DNA of 30,338 nt from JAUIGE01 sp045106685 (GCA_045106685.1 JBGCFB010000185.1:1-30338); one strand, 5' to 3'; positions 7,086 to 15,170 are shown, numbered from the stretch's first letter. The notes: a model not told the origin generated them from the letters alone. Made by a program: numbers and translations.

Positions 7086-8552
7086 ATGCCTTCGAAGCCA
7101 AAAGGAATAATAGCAGCAGGACATAGTGAAACCGCTAAAGCCGGATACGAAATGCTACAGGCTGGAGGAAACGCCTTTGATGCGGTGCTTTCAGCGATGC
7201 TGGTATCATTTATCGCTGAGGCGTCACTCACCTCCATGGGCGGAGGAGGATTTCTGAATACATGGACTGCAGAAGGTGAATCCGTACTTTTTGATTTTTT
7301 TGTCCAAACCCCCAAAATCAGAAAGCCAGTAGAGGAAATGGATGTGAAAGAAAGCTACATCCACTTTGGAGCGACGAGTCAAAAGCAATACTCAGGCAAA
7401 GGAACCGTAGCAGTTCCAGGCTGCGCCGCAGGTTTATTTCATGTCCACAAACGCCTGGGTCGCCTTCCAATGAAGGAGATTATGGCGCCCGCGATTGAGT
7501 TGGCGAGAAAAGGGGTTTTGATTACGCCTTATCAGGAATATTCCCTCGATATCCTGCGCGATATGATGCTGGAAAAACCAGAGGTTGCAGCGATCTACGG
7601 ACCCAATGGCCACACCCTGCGCACGGGCGAGACCATGTATATGCCGGCATTTGCCGACTTGCTGGAACTTCTGGAACGCGAAGGAGTACGAGCCTTCTAT
7701 GAAGGCGAAGTTGGGCAGGCATTCGCTGCTGACAATGAGGCCAATGGCGGCTCTGTCAGCATGGAAGATTTGCGGGCATATCGGGTAAAAGAGCGTATGC
7801 CTTTGAGCGTGGATTATCACGGCTACAAGCTGTACACCAATCCACTTCCAAGTGCAGGAGGCACATTGATCTGTCATGGCTTGCATCATCTGGCCGCAAG
7901 GCCTTCGGCCGATTCTCCCTTCGGAATGGAACACGCTGGTCGTCTCATCGAGACCTTTCAGGCCATGGAGGCTTATCGCAAAGCTGAGATGCACCCGCCA
8001 CTCAACGACCCGCTCGGCAATACGACGCATATTAGCGTCATCGACGCGGAAGGCAACGCAGCTAGCCTGACCAGCACCGTGGGAGGTGCAACTGGCGAAC
8101 TTATTCCCAACACAGGCATCCAGACCAATAATATGTTGGGAGAAACAGACCTCTTCCCCGACGGGCTTTATACCTGGCCTACCAATGTGCGCGTAAGCTC
8201 GATGATGTCCCCGTCGATTTTGGCACAAAACGACAAACCTAAACTCGTAATCGGATCAGGTGGTAGTAGCCGTATTCGAACTGCTATTATTCAGGTTTTG
8301 GTCAATATGCTGGATCATAAAATGCCGATACAAGACGCAGTCAATCATCCTCGTCTGCATTATGAAAACGGCCTTCTCAGCCTTGAGCCGGGCTTACTTG
8401 CTGCTGAAGAGCTTGATCAGGTTCAGCGCTTCAATCCTGTTCTGTGGGACGCTGCCAATATGTACTTTGGCGGCACGCATGCTGCGGTACTTCGTTCTGA
8501 CGGCAGCTTTGCCGGCGCAGCCGACGCGCGGCGCTCAGGCGTGGTTCTCTAG
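7086..8552 (+). CDS. gamma-glutamyltransferase family protein, leaderless, lacking the usual binding Arg
   Basis: 488 aa, shorter than classical GGT (about 580), with no signal peptide, so probably cytoplasmic. Family features are GIIAAGHSETAKAG and GGNAFDAVLSA near the N-terminus, MGGGGF (51-56), the autocleavage/nucleophile site GNTTHISVID (T313 by alignment to E. coli T391), and the GSGGS oxyanion loop (390-394). The processing site splits a large N-terminal chain from a small C-terminal chain of about 176 aa. In E. coli GGT the motif DFREMAP supplies Arg114, which binds the gamma-glutamyl alpha-carboxylate. Here the equivalent is DFFVQTP (70-76), so that Arg is replaced by Phe. The protein may act on a different acyl donor, as in acylase-like members of the family (inference). 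Transcribed alone. Confidence 0.88.
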   Translation: MPSKPKGIIAAGHSETAKAGYEMLQAGGNAFDAVLSAMLVSFIAEASLTSMGGGGFLNTWTAEGESVLFDFFVQTPKIRKPVEEMDVKESYIHFGATSQKQYSGKGTVAVPGCAAGLFHVHKRLGRLPMKEIMAPAIELARKGVLITPYQEYSLDILRDMMLEKPEVAAIYGPNGHTLRTGETMYMPAFADLLELLEREGVRAFYEGEVGQAFAADNEANGGSVSMEDLRAYRVKERMPLSVDYHGYKLYTNPLPSAGGTLICHGLHHLAARPSADSPFGMEHAGRLIETFQAMEAYRKAEMHPPLNDPLGNTTHISVIDAEGNAASLTSTVGGATGELIPNTGIQTNNMLGETDLFPDGLYTWPTNVRVSSMMSPSILAQNDKPKLVIGSGGSSRIRTAIIQVLVNMLDHKMPIQDAVNHPRLHYENGLLSLEPGLLAAEELDQVQRFNPVLWDAANMYFGGTHAAVLRSDGSFAGAADARRSGVVL

Positions 8553-8558
8553 AAAGTT

Positions 8559-8639
8559 GAAAGGGCATAGTGGAAAATTGAAAGTGGAAAAGTACGCTTC
8601 TTGCACTTTTGAATTTTCAGCTTTCTACTATGCACTTTC
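8559..8639. repeat. long hairpin with 35-nt arms after the GGT gene (family G)
   Basis: The arm 8559-8593 pairs with 8605-8639 at 29 of 35 positions around an 11-nt loop. It begins 7 bp after the GGT stop codon. It is likely to fold in the transcript and may define its 3' end, but there is no terminal T-run typical of intrinsic terminators. The sequence does not resemble the other repeat families in this window. Confidence 0.75.
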
Positions 8640-8671
8640 CACTAAATAGAAGGATATAAACTTAAAGCCTA

Positions 8672-8724
8672 CTCTCGTATCTCGTATCTCCATAAAAAGG
8701 GAATAGAGATACGAAATACGAGAG
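8672..8724. repeat. 19-bp-arm hairpin plus partial copy (family F)
   Basis: CTCTCGTATCTCGTATCTC (8672-8690) pairs at 18 of 19 positions with GAGATACGAAATACGAGAG (8706-8724) around a 15-nt loop. A third, looser copy (CATACGACATCAGATC) follows to about 8744. The same words recur at about 14267-14307 and 21811-21833. The gap 8553-8862 lies between convergent genes and otherwise shows no gene. Confidence 0.8.
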
Positions 8725-8862
8725 CAGACATACGACATCAGATCTTAAAAAAGATCATAAACGCATAACGCCAAGGCATGGCCTCGGCGCTACACAGATT
8801 AGCAAAGGTTAACTGTAAATTATTCAGGCCAGAAGCTAGCAGCCAAAAGCCAGTAGCTAAAT

Positions 8863-11091
8863 TTACCTCACCATTTTCCCTGTCCAGACCCGTGCACCTG
8901 CTTCTACACGCACGAGGTACATTCCTGAATCCAGGGAACCAACATGATCAAGTTTCACACGTCCGTTGCGTGGGATAAACTGCTGACGCAACACTTCGCG
9001 TCCCTGGATATCCGTAATGTGTACCATTACTGCTTCACGGACCTGCTCTCCCAGATTCAAAAATACGGGACCTTGGTTTGCGGGCTGCGGGAAAATAATG
9101 AGGCTTTTTGTTTCAAAATCTGGCCTAATACTGGTGGAAACATCGCTGGTCACGACGACCTCATCGCCGATCACTGGCACATTGCCGAACTGCTCACCAG
9201 TCGCAGTGATGACTTGCACATCGCTGAGGCGAAGCTTCATATCAAGATAATTCACCTTTTTGCCTGCCACATCATCTACAATAATAATGATGTCAGCGAG
9301 CGTACCAAAGCCATTTACTGGCAGTTGGTCGGTGCGGGTAACAGCAATCGCTACCTGACCTTGAGCTTCCAGATGTCTGTCGTAGGTCAGTAATACATTG
9401 CTGGCTCCGAGCCAGCTATTGGCAAAGGAAGTCGACACAATAAATGAATCAACCAACGCTGTGTCATAAGTAAGGACAAAAGAAACTCCGTACACGCCAT
9501 TGGCAGGAGTGGCCATCGTTCCGAGTTCAATGCGTGCCTCGATAGAATCGCCTGCATTGAAGGTGTCGGCGTCAACCGTGACGCTCAGAGGCGCACCGTT
9601 TCCAGTGATCATCATCGGCGTATAATTTCCTTGCATATGATTCTGACCAAAGTGGCGGTCCACGATGTTACGGTCAAGTGCATCCACACTTCCACTCGCG
9701 TCGCAGTCAGCGTAAGCATAGTTTCCGCCAAAGATGAATGAGTTCGTCCAGGGTACGCGGGAAAATGCCTGCCAGGTCGTATCAAATGTCGGCACGGTCG
9801 AGTTCGAGCCCACAGCGTTATATGCCAAGCCCAAGGCTAGCACATCTGCCTGATCCACGATTCCGTCGAGGTTGGCATCGCCTGGATAGAATGCCATCAG
9901 TGGTGGCGGTGGAGTCTGAGGCACAATATTAATTACGACTGTACGCCATGCTCCTCCTGGAATCGGGCAATGCTGATCGTGACTAAATACTCGGATAGCT
10001 TGTCTTCCTAAGCTACCTGCAATCCAGGTAACTTCGATTGTTTGGGGGTTGGTTCCATTAATAGCCAACGTTGCATTGAAGACTCGTTGAGCAGAATCAA
10101 GTCGGCTACTAAGGACATCACTAGCATCAAGATCGGAAGCCAACAGACCAAAAGAAATCGTATCACCTACATACGCTTCCAGTTCGTAAGCGCCTGTTTG
10201 CGTTACATTCTGAATCGTATATAGTGAATCAATCACCGGAATATTATTACCGTTAGTACTACAAGCCCCTGCGTCTACGCGATAGTCCATCGTAGTTGCG
10301 CCGATCTTAACGCCGTTACGGTATTCACTTACCTCTACACAGACATAGCCTGATACAGCCACACCTTGATTTGCGGTGAAGGTAAGGTCGCCTGTAGCAG
10401 CATCCAGACTCGTCGTCCAAGTCGAACCTAAAGGCGCAGTGGCAGAATATCCTGGATTATAACTTATAGCTCCAGATGCTCCCTGGCATGAAATTAACGC
10501 AAAGGCTAATGAATCACCGTCTGGGTCATATACCTGATGTTCGATCGTAGTCGTGGTGCCTGCACAAATAAACATCGTTGGAGGATTGAGGAAGCGTGGC
10601 GCATTGTTGCAAATCGCCAAAGAAAGATCAATCATGAGTCCGTCCACGAATACATTGTCCGACGAAGAATTGGCGGTCGTGAGCTGACGGCAGCAGTGAT
10701 CCCAACTTGCTTCGTATTGATTGCAACTGGTTGTAGAGAAATCCCAATCAGCAGTATACATACGCTCTGCAAATCCCGGAAGTGCATTTCCTGGTCCATT
10801 ACAATTAGTCACAACACCTGCACAAACAGGAGTCACATCAACGGTCGTTGCAATAGCCCATGTACCAATGATTGTCGGTGAAGTACAACCGGGAGCTGTA
10901 CCCTCTACTCGTACCAAACCCGCAGATGGAAAAAATACCGGACAGTCTTGATAGTGAACTACTTTTAGGTTGATCGTATCACTGGTTACACAATCGTGGT
11001 ACATCGTTACTGCCCGGATATGCGATGCAAGTAGATCTTGCATGCCTATCAGGCTCATCGAAATAAATAATATGGTTAATGCCTTTTTCAT
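8863..11091 (-). CDS. secreted protein with dockerin-like and cohesin-like domains and T9SS tail
   Basis: 742 aa with a signal peptide ending near LLASH-24. The N-terminal part (about 24-290) is Cys-rich and begins ASHIRAV...CVTSDTINLKVVHYQDC, like the N-terminal modules of large Bacteroidota surface proteins that start ASHxxGG and contain YRDC. Residues 300-392 look like an Ig-fold. Two EF-hand-type segments follow, GDANLDGIVDQADVLALG (404-421) and ADCDASGSVDALDRNIVD (461-478), forming a dockerin I-like unit. Residues 500-620 (PLSVTVDADTFNAGDSIEAR... GVYGVSFVLTYD) resemble a cohesin. The C-terminus (about 665-742; IIFPQPANQGPV... SGMYLVRVEAGARVWTGKMVR) is a T9SS type A sorting domain. Probably a surface-exposed Ca2+-binding structural or adhesive protein. 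Confidence 0.83.
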   Translation of the reverse strand: MKKALTILFISMSLIGMQDLLASHIRAVTMYHDCVTSDTINLKVVHYQDCPVFFPSAGLVRVEGTAPGCTSPTIIGTWAIATTVDVTPVCAGVVTNCNGPGNALPGFAERMYTADWDFSTTSCNQYEASWDHCCRQLTTANSSSDNVFVDGLMIDLSLAICNNAPRFLNPPTMFICAGTTTTIEHQVYDPDGDSLAFALISCQGASGAISYNPGYSATAPLGSTWTTSLDAATGDLTFTANQGVAVSGYVCVEVSEYRNGVKIGATTMDYRVDAGACSTNGNNIPVIDSLYTIQNVTQTGAYELEAYVGDTISFGLLASDLDASDVLSSRLDSAQRVFNATLAINGTNPQTIEVTWIAGSLGRQAIRVFSHDQHCPIPGGAWRTVVINIVPQTPPPPLMAFYPGDANLDGIVDQADVLALGLAYNAVGSNSTVPTFDTTWQAFSRVPWTNSFIFGGNYAYADCDASGSVDALDRNIVDRHFGQNHMQGNYTPMMITGNGAPLSVTVDADTFNAGDSIEARIELGTMATPANGVYGVSFVLTYDTALVDSFIVSTSFANSWLGASNVLLTYDRHLEAQGQVAIAVTRTDQLPVNGFGTLADIIIIVDDVAGKKVNYLDMKLRLSDVQVITATGEQFGNVPVIGDEVVVTSDVSTSIRPDFETKSLIIFPQPANQGPVFLNLGEQVREAVMVHITDIQGREVLRQQFIPRNGRVKLDHVGSLDSGMYLVRVEAGARVWTGKMVR

Positions 11092-11275
11092 GTTAGTAAA
11101 GGTTTAGTGTTATCCTGGTTGTGCTTTTCTACGCTTACAAATGTGAAATAATCATAGCGGGTATGAAAGTACATTTTGAGTAATTTTTAGAATTTTTTAT
11201 ATAAAAAAGCTATTCAAAATCAATATCAATAGTCATTTATTACATATTTTAGCTATTTATATTTAGAGATTTTCA

Positions 11276-12712
11276 ATGAATAAGACCTCACGTTTTGTAG
11301 CATTATTCACAGCATTAGATCAACGAGAGCGAAGTCGTTTTCGAAAACTAGTCCATTCTCCATACCTAAATCCCAATCCGGTCCTCATTACCCTGATCAA
11401 TGTATTGTGGGAACATGCAAAAACAGGGCAAGCAGAATCCCTTACCAGAGAGCAGCTTTTTAGCATTATTTACCCGGAAGAACCATTTGACTATTTCACC
11501 ATTAGCAACCACCTTTCCGATTTGCAGCACTTATTGGAATGGTACTTTGTTTTGGAAGAGATGAAAGCTGCTCCTTTTCTTAAAGGTGAAAAACTCCTCC
11601 AGCAAACAAGAGTTCGTCAGCTTGATTCCCTTTTTAAGTCAAAAGCAAAAGCCCAGGAAAAACGTCTACAAAAACAGTCTTATCAGGATGAAAAGTGGTT
11701 TTATCATCGGTTTAGACTTGAGGAAGAGCGTTATGATTTTAGAATAGGAAAAGGGAAGCGTATCAAAGGGCCTGATCTCGACGAAAAACTTCACTATCAG
11801 GAGTTATACCTTCTATCTACCATGTTGCTTACAGTGTGTGAGTGGGCAAACAGGCGCAACATCGCTTCGCCCTCACAGGAATCACCTTCTCATATCCAAA
11901 GCAAGCTCCAATACATTGCTGCACATCAGGATCTGGTCGAGAGCCATCCTTTTCTATACATGTACTATCAGGTATTGAAAACTCTGCTAGGTCCTGAGGA
12001 AGAAGCTGGATACCATGCCTTGCGCGCACTTTTGACCCAAAACATCGAACTACTGCCTGCCAGCACACTTTTTAACCCATTTCATGCGGCGATCAATTAT
12101 TGCATCAAGCGTCTCAACCAAGGCGCTACAGAATATGTAACCGAAGCGTTCGAGTTATACCAACAGGCGCTCGCCTGTAAGGCGATCCTCAAACACGGCG
12201 AACTCGCCGAAGGCGATATGAAAAACGTCGTCGCACTTGGCGTCAGACTTGAAGCATTCGCATGGACAGAATCCTTTATTCAGGAATTTGTCGATTATTT
12301 ACCAGAAGAAAAACGCGCATCGGCCTCATCCTTTAATCATGCATATGTAGCCTACGGCAAAGGTGATTACAGCACCGCGCTCCAATTACTGAGCCCCAGC
12401 GATTTTGAAGATGTCTATTATCAAATCGGCGCCAAGTCCATGCTCCTCAAAATATACTTTGAGCGTCTGGATGGAGAGCCCTTGGAGGCTCTACTCCATG
12501 CATTTAAGCAATATTTGAATCGGAATACCTTCGTCTCTGATTACCAGAAACAGATCAATCTAAACCTGATCAAATACGCAAAAAAAGCGATGGAGCTTTG
12601 GGGACTTGGCCCTGTAGCATACCGCACAAAGGCCGAAGCGCTATTGGCACAAATAGACAAAACACGCGAAGTCGCAAATATCGACTGGTTGAGGAAGATG
12701 CTTACGCTTTGA
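11276..12712 (+). CDS. cytoplasmic helical-repeat hypothetical protein
   Basis: 478 aa starting MNKTSRFVALFTALDQRERSRFRKLVHSPYLNPNP. There is no signal peptide or membrane segment. The protein is almost entirely predicted helix, with many Leu/Ala/Tyr-rich helical pairs, for example YVAYGKGDYSTALQLLSPSDF, which is TPR-like. Proteins with this kind of opening (a short HSPYxN motif after a charged helix) are familiar as hypothetical proteins in Saprospiria and relatives (recollection, not checked). No enzymatic motif was found. It is transcribed divergently from the dockerin/T9SS gene across a 184-bp AT-rich gap, and a palindrome follows its stop. Confidence 0.8.
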   Translation: MNKTSRFVALFTALDQRERSRFRKLVHSPYLNPNPVLITLINVLWEHAKTGQAESLTREQLFSIIYPEEPFDYFTISNHLSDLQHLLEWYFVLEEMKAAPFLKGEKLLQQTRVRQLDSLFKSKAKAQEKRLQKQSYQDEKWFYHRFRLEEERYDFRIGKGKRIKGPDLDEKLHYQELYLLSTMLLTVCEWANRRNIASPSQESPSHIQSKLQYIAAHQDLVESHPFLYMYYQVLKTLLGPEEEAGYHALRALLTQNIELLPASTLFNPFHAAINYCIKRLNQGATEYVTEAFELYQQALACKAILKHGELAEGDMKNVVALGVRLEAFAWTESFIQEFVDYLPEEKRASASSFNHAYVAYGKGDYSTALQLLSPSDFEDVYYQIGAKSMLLKIYFERLDGEPLEALLHAFKQYLNRNTFVSDYQKQINLNLIKYAKKAMELWGLGPVAYRTKAEALLAQIDKTREVANIDWLRKMLTL

Positions 12713-12721
12713 ACGTTTTCC

Positions 12722-12767
12722 CAATAGACTGTAGAGACGTTGCATGCAACGTCTCTACAGTCTATTG
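12722..12767. repeat. 46-bp perfect palindrome, copy 2 (family B)
   Basis: Two exact 23-bp arms meet with no spacer at 12744/12745. The core GTAGAGACGTTGCA is the same as at 2544-2572, and here the symmetry runs on for 9 more bases on each side (CAATAGACT). It starts 10 bp after the stop of the upstream gene and ends 7 bp before a TATATTTGC promoter box, the same arrangement as copy 1 relative to its gene. Confidence 0.93.
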
Positions 12768-12774
12768 ATTTGCG

Positions 12775-12783
12775 TATATTTGC
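12775..12783 (+). promoter_or_regulatory. Bacteroidota -7 box for the small membrane protein gene
   Basis: TATATTTGC matches the TAnnTTTG(C) consensus and lies 23 bp before the ATG at 12807. No -33 TTTG is visible at standard spacing. It is identical to the box before the CapA-like gene and is likewise preceded by a family B palindrome. Confidence 0.55.
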
Positions 12784-12806
12784 GGCGCATTCTAATAAAA
12801 GCTTCT

Positions 12807-13199
12807 ATGCGCTGGAAAAAATTTGTCATCATCCTGCTTACTATAATCACACTCGTAGTTATGGGAGGTGTTTATATAGGTTTCTTTTACAATACAAGTG
12901 AAGGTTCAAGAGTAGGATCACTTGCAAAATTGAGTCACCGAGGAAAGGTTATCAAAACCTGGGAAGGGCAGCTTATCACAGGTGGTATGGCTGGAAATAA
13001 CAACTCTGATTTCCGTATGCCTTACTGGGAATTTTCGGTGTATCCTGGCGATGATGAAACGCGTCGTGCACTTACCAAAGCCATGGATGAAGGGTATCGT
13101 ATCAAAGTCAGCTATGAACAAAAGCTGTTTACTATTCGTTTTCGCGGCGATACAGATTATTTCGTTACGGGCGTAGAACGAGTGAAGAACGAAGAGTAA
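12807..13199 (+). CDS. single-pass membrane hypothetical protein (Bacteroidota family)
   Basis: 130 aa from the ATG at 12807. A longer frame opening at 12744 would begin inside the palindrome and upstream of the promoter box, so I reject it. Residues 6-27 (VIILLTIITLVVMGGVYIGF) form one transmembrane helix. Then come YNTSEGSRVGSLAKLSHRGKVIKTWEGQL and a small soluble domain with a conserved EFSV...Y pattern. The SEGxRxGxLxKxSxKGxxxKTWEGxL signature marks a widespread Bacteroidota family, sometimes mislabelled 6-phosphogluconate dehydrogenase; its true function is unknown to me. Confidence 0.83.
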   Translation: MRWKKFVIILLTIITLVVMGGVYIGFFYNTSEGSRVGSLAKLSHRGKVIKTWEGQLITGGMAGNNNSDFRMPYWEFSVYPGDDETRRALTKAMDEGYRIKVSYEQKLFTIRFRGDTDYFVTGVERVKNEE

Positions 13200-13212
13200 T
13201 GCGTGCACATTC

Positions 13213-13266
13213 GATGTTCGATCCTTGTATGTTGAAGATCGAACATCAAACATCAAGCAGCGAGGT
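13213..13266. repeat. 11-bp-arm hairpin plus repeat words (family D)
   Basis: GATGTTCGATC (13213-13223) is exactly complementary to GATCGAACATC (13237-13247) around a 13-nt loop. It is followed by AAACATCAAGCAGCGAGG, which shares words with 1341-1369 and 29095-29113. It occupies the gap between the small membrane protein gene and lipA. Confidence 0.8.
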
Positions 13267-13298
13267 TTCACTATCCTCAAAATTCACAATATCGACAA

Positions 13299-14189
13299 AT
13301 GTCTATCATAGCAATACCACCAGAAACACTTACCGCTGAAAATCTGCCAGGAAACGGCCCCAGGCCGCGCTGGCTACGGGTAAAGATGCCCTATGGTGAA
13401 GCGTTCACCAAGGTCCGCACTTTGGTAAAAGACAATGGACTGCATACTGTCTGCGAAAGCGCTCGCTGCCCAAATATGGGTGAATGCTGGGGCGCTGGTA
13501 CTGCGACATTTATGATTCTGGGCAATACCTGTACGCGTGGATGTTCATTCTGTGCGGTAGCTACTGGGCGCCCGTCTGAGCTAGACCGTGACGAACCACG
13601 CCGCGTCGGCGAGGCGGTGGCGAAGATGCAGGTAAAGCACGCGGTAATTACTTCAGTGAATCGCGATGAGTTGAAAAACTCAGGCATGGATATTTGGGCA
13701 GAAACGGTTCGCGAAATTCGCAAGCAAAGCCCTACTACAACATTAGAAACCCTTATTCCTGACGTAAAATCACGCTGGGATTGTCTAAAAATGATCACGG
13801 ATGAAAAACCGGAGATCATTTCGCATAACATGGAAACGGTGAAGCGTTTGTATCGTCGTGTGCGTCCTCAGGCTAAGTATGACCGCAGTTTGGAACAAAT
13901 TCAGCGCACCAAAGATGCTGGCATTCGCACGAAGTCTGGCTTTATGTTAGGTTTGGGCGAAACAGTGGAAGAAGTCTACGAGCTTATGCAGGACCTCGTC
14001 AACCACGGTTGCGATGTACTTTCGATCGGGCAGTATCTTCAGCCTACCAAAATGCACCTTCCTGTGCATGAGTTTGTCCATCCTGATTTGTTTGAGCATT
14101 ACAAAACAGTTGGTCTTGAGATGGGACTCAAGTATATCGAAAGCGGCCCATTGGTACGTTCAAGCTATCATTCTGAGCGTTCATTGTAG
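13299..14189 (+). CDS. lipA: lipoyl synthase
   Basis: 296 aa, a normal length. This radical SAM enzyme inserts two sulfurs into protein-bound octanoyl groups to make lipoyl cofactors of the 2-oxoacid dehydrogenases and the glycine cleavage H protein. The auxiliary cluster motif CX4CX5C is at C52, C57 and C63 (CESARCPNMGEC). The radical SAM motif CX3CX2C is at C78, C82 and C85 (CTRGCSFC). The C-terminal RSSYH motif provides the Ser ligand to the auxiliary cluster. Also typical are GETVEEV and LSIGQYLQPTKMHLPV. No lipB is adjacent. A short TAGCGC-TTTT-GCGCTA hairpin (14190-14205) follows the stop. Confidence 0.97.
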   Translation: MSIIAIPPETLTAENLPGNGPRPRWLRVKMPYGEAFTKVRTLVKDNGLHTVCESARCPNMGECWGAGTATFMILGNTCTRGCSFCAVATGRPSELDRDEPRRVGEAVAKMQVKHAVITSVNRDELKNSGMDIWAETVREIRKQSPTTTLETLIPDVKSRWDCLKMITDEKPEIISHNMETVKRLYRRVRPQAKYDRSLEQIQRTKDAGIRTKSGFMLGLGETVEEVYELMQDLVNHGCDVLSIGQYLQPTKMHLPVHEFVHPDLFEHYKTVGLEMGLKYIESGPLVRSSYHSERSL

Positions 14190-14307
14190 TAGCGCTTTTG
14201 CGCTATATCTGCAATCACTAATAGTCAATCTACAATCGCAAATCCAGTCACTTTTTAAGGCGGTGGACATACGAAATACTAGATCAGAGATACGATATCA
14301 GATGTTT
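14190..14307. repeat. composite repeat gap: hairpin plus family E and F words
   Basis: A 6-bp hairpin (TAGCGC/GCGCTA, 14190-14205) directly follows lipA. Then come ATCTGCAATCACTAATAGTC... CAATCTACAATC (family E, to about 14248) and ATACGAAATACTAGATCAGA... ATCAGATG (family F, to about 14305). Two different repeat families lie end to end in one 137-bp gap, which suggests such elements accumulate at tolerated sites. Confidence 0.65.
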
Positions 14308-14326
14308 AAGAAACGGATAACCTCTT

Positions 14327-14962
14327 ATGCAAAGTATCGCACTAGCTGGCCAGGAAATGCTGCTTTTGCCTGAAAAGGCGATGTTTTGGGTAGAGCAACG
14401 CTGGTTACTGATCGCTGATGTTCATTTGGGTAAAGCAGCACATTTCAGAAAGCATGGTTCTGCCATTCCTACAGGCGTCAAAAATCTGGACACAATCTCC
14501 AGTCTTGTCAAGCGCTGGAAACCTACCAAGGTGATCTTCATGGGTGACCTTTTTCACAGTAGCCGCAATGCGGACTGGGACCGTTTATGTGTTTTTACAA
14601 AAAGGGAGGACAGTGATTTCGTTTTAATAAAAGGAAATCATGACTTACTGACCGAACAGGATTATCGCGACGCGAGCCTGGAAGTAATTCCTGAATCTAT
14701 TTTACTTGATGGCTTGCTGCTACGACATGATCCGTCTCCGCATGGAAGCGAAGACGGATATGAACTTGCGGGTCATGTTCATCCAGGCATTCGCCTGGAA
14801 GGCGATGGTCGGCAATATTTGCGGCTACCTTGCTTTGCCTTTGGGCACCGCCAGGGGCTTATGCCTGCCTTCGGCGAATTCACCGGTCTACATATCATTG
14901 ATACCAATCGCTATCGCAATATTTATGCAGTTGCGGATGGAGAAGTACTTCCTGTGAAATAG
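14327..14962 (+). CDS. PdeM-like metallophosphoesterase
   Basis: 211 aa, calcineurin-like. Metal-binding motifs are in the expected order: DVH (31-33), GDLFHS (73-78), GNHD (103-106), then LRHDPS and GHVHP (149-153). The block LLIADVHLGKAAHFRKHG...IP is characteristic of the PdeM family (ligase-associated DNA damage response endonuclease), which normally sits beside an ATP-dependent DNA ligase, an exonuclease and an Lhr-like helicase. None of these is near here; the neighbours are lipA and a repeat. Function by family is a Mn-dependent DNA phosphoesterase; the DNA repair role is inferred from homologues. No signal peptide. Confidence 0.85.
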   Translation: MQSIALAGQEMLLLPEKAMFWVEQRWLLIADVHLGKAAHFRKHGSAIPTGVKNLDTISSLVKRWKPTKVIFMGDLFHSSRNADWDRLCVFTKREDSDFVLIKGNHDLLTEQDYRDASLEVIPESILLDGLLLRHDPSPHGSEDGYELAGHVHPGIRLEGDGRQYLRLPCFAFGHRQGLMPAFGEFTGLHIIDTNRYRNIYAVADGEVLPVK

Positions 14963-14973
14963 GTCCTCGCTAC

Positions 14974-15137
14974 TTGAACTTCACTCTTGATAGTTTCAAG
15001 GCTGCAGGCGCGAAGTTCAAGCTAAAGAAACCTAGAAGCTTGAGCTTAGGACTTCGAACTTCACTCTTTATAGGTTCGAGGCTACAGGCGCGAAGTTCAA
15101 GCTAAAGAAACCCAGGACCTTGAGCTTAGGACCTCAA
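14974..15137. repeat. 80-bp tandem repeat, 2 units, related to the array at 1-189
   Basis: Two units with a period of 80 bp (GAACTTCACTC at 14976 and 15056), each containing AGGCGCGAAGTTCAAGCTAA and a CTTGAGCTTAGGACxTC tail. The order of words (TAGGTTCGA, AGGCGCGA, AAACC-AG, CCTTGA, TAGGAC-TC) parallels the 76-bp units at 1-189, so both arrays descend from one family. It fills the gap between the PdeM gene and the convergent lipoprotein gene. Confidence 0.8.
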
Positions 15138-15170
15138 GCTTCTGTCTTTGGGGGTTTTCGGTGCAGCTTT

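Noticed and set aside
7434..8228. 264-codon open frame on the strand opposite the gamma-glutamyltransferase gene
   Set aside because: It lies wholly within a strongly supported gene, is rich in Cys, His and Arg without domain pattern, and has no promoter or signal.
8944..9393. 149-codon frame antisense to the dockerin/T9SS gene
   Set aside because: The opposite strand encodes recognisable cohesin-like and T9SS segments; this frame has no recognisable motif.
8863..11091. Cellulosome component
   Set aside because: Dockerin-like EF-hands also occur in many non-cellulosomal surface proteins, and no scaffoldin or separate dockerin-bearing enzymes are present.
12744..12806. Longer N-terminus for the small membrane protein
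   Set aside because: It would start in the centre of the palindrome and upstream of the -7 box; the family begins at the residues encoded from 12807.
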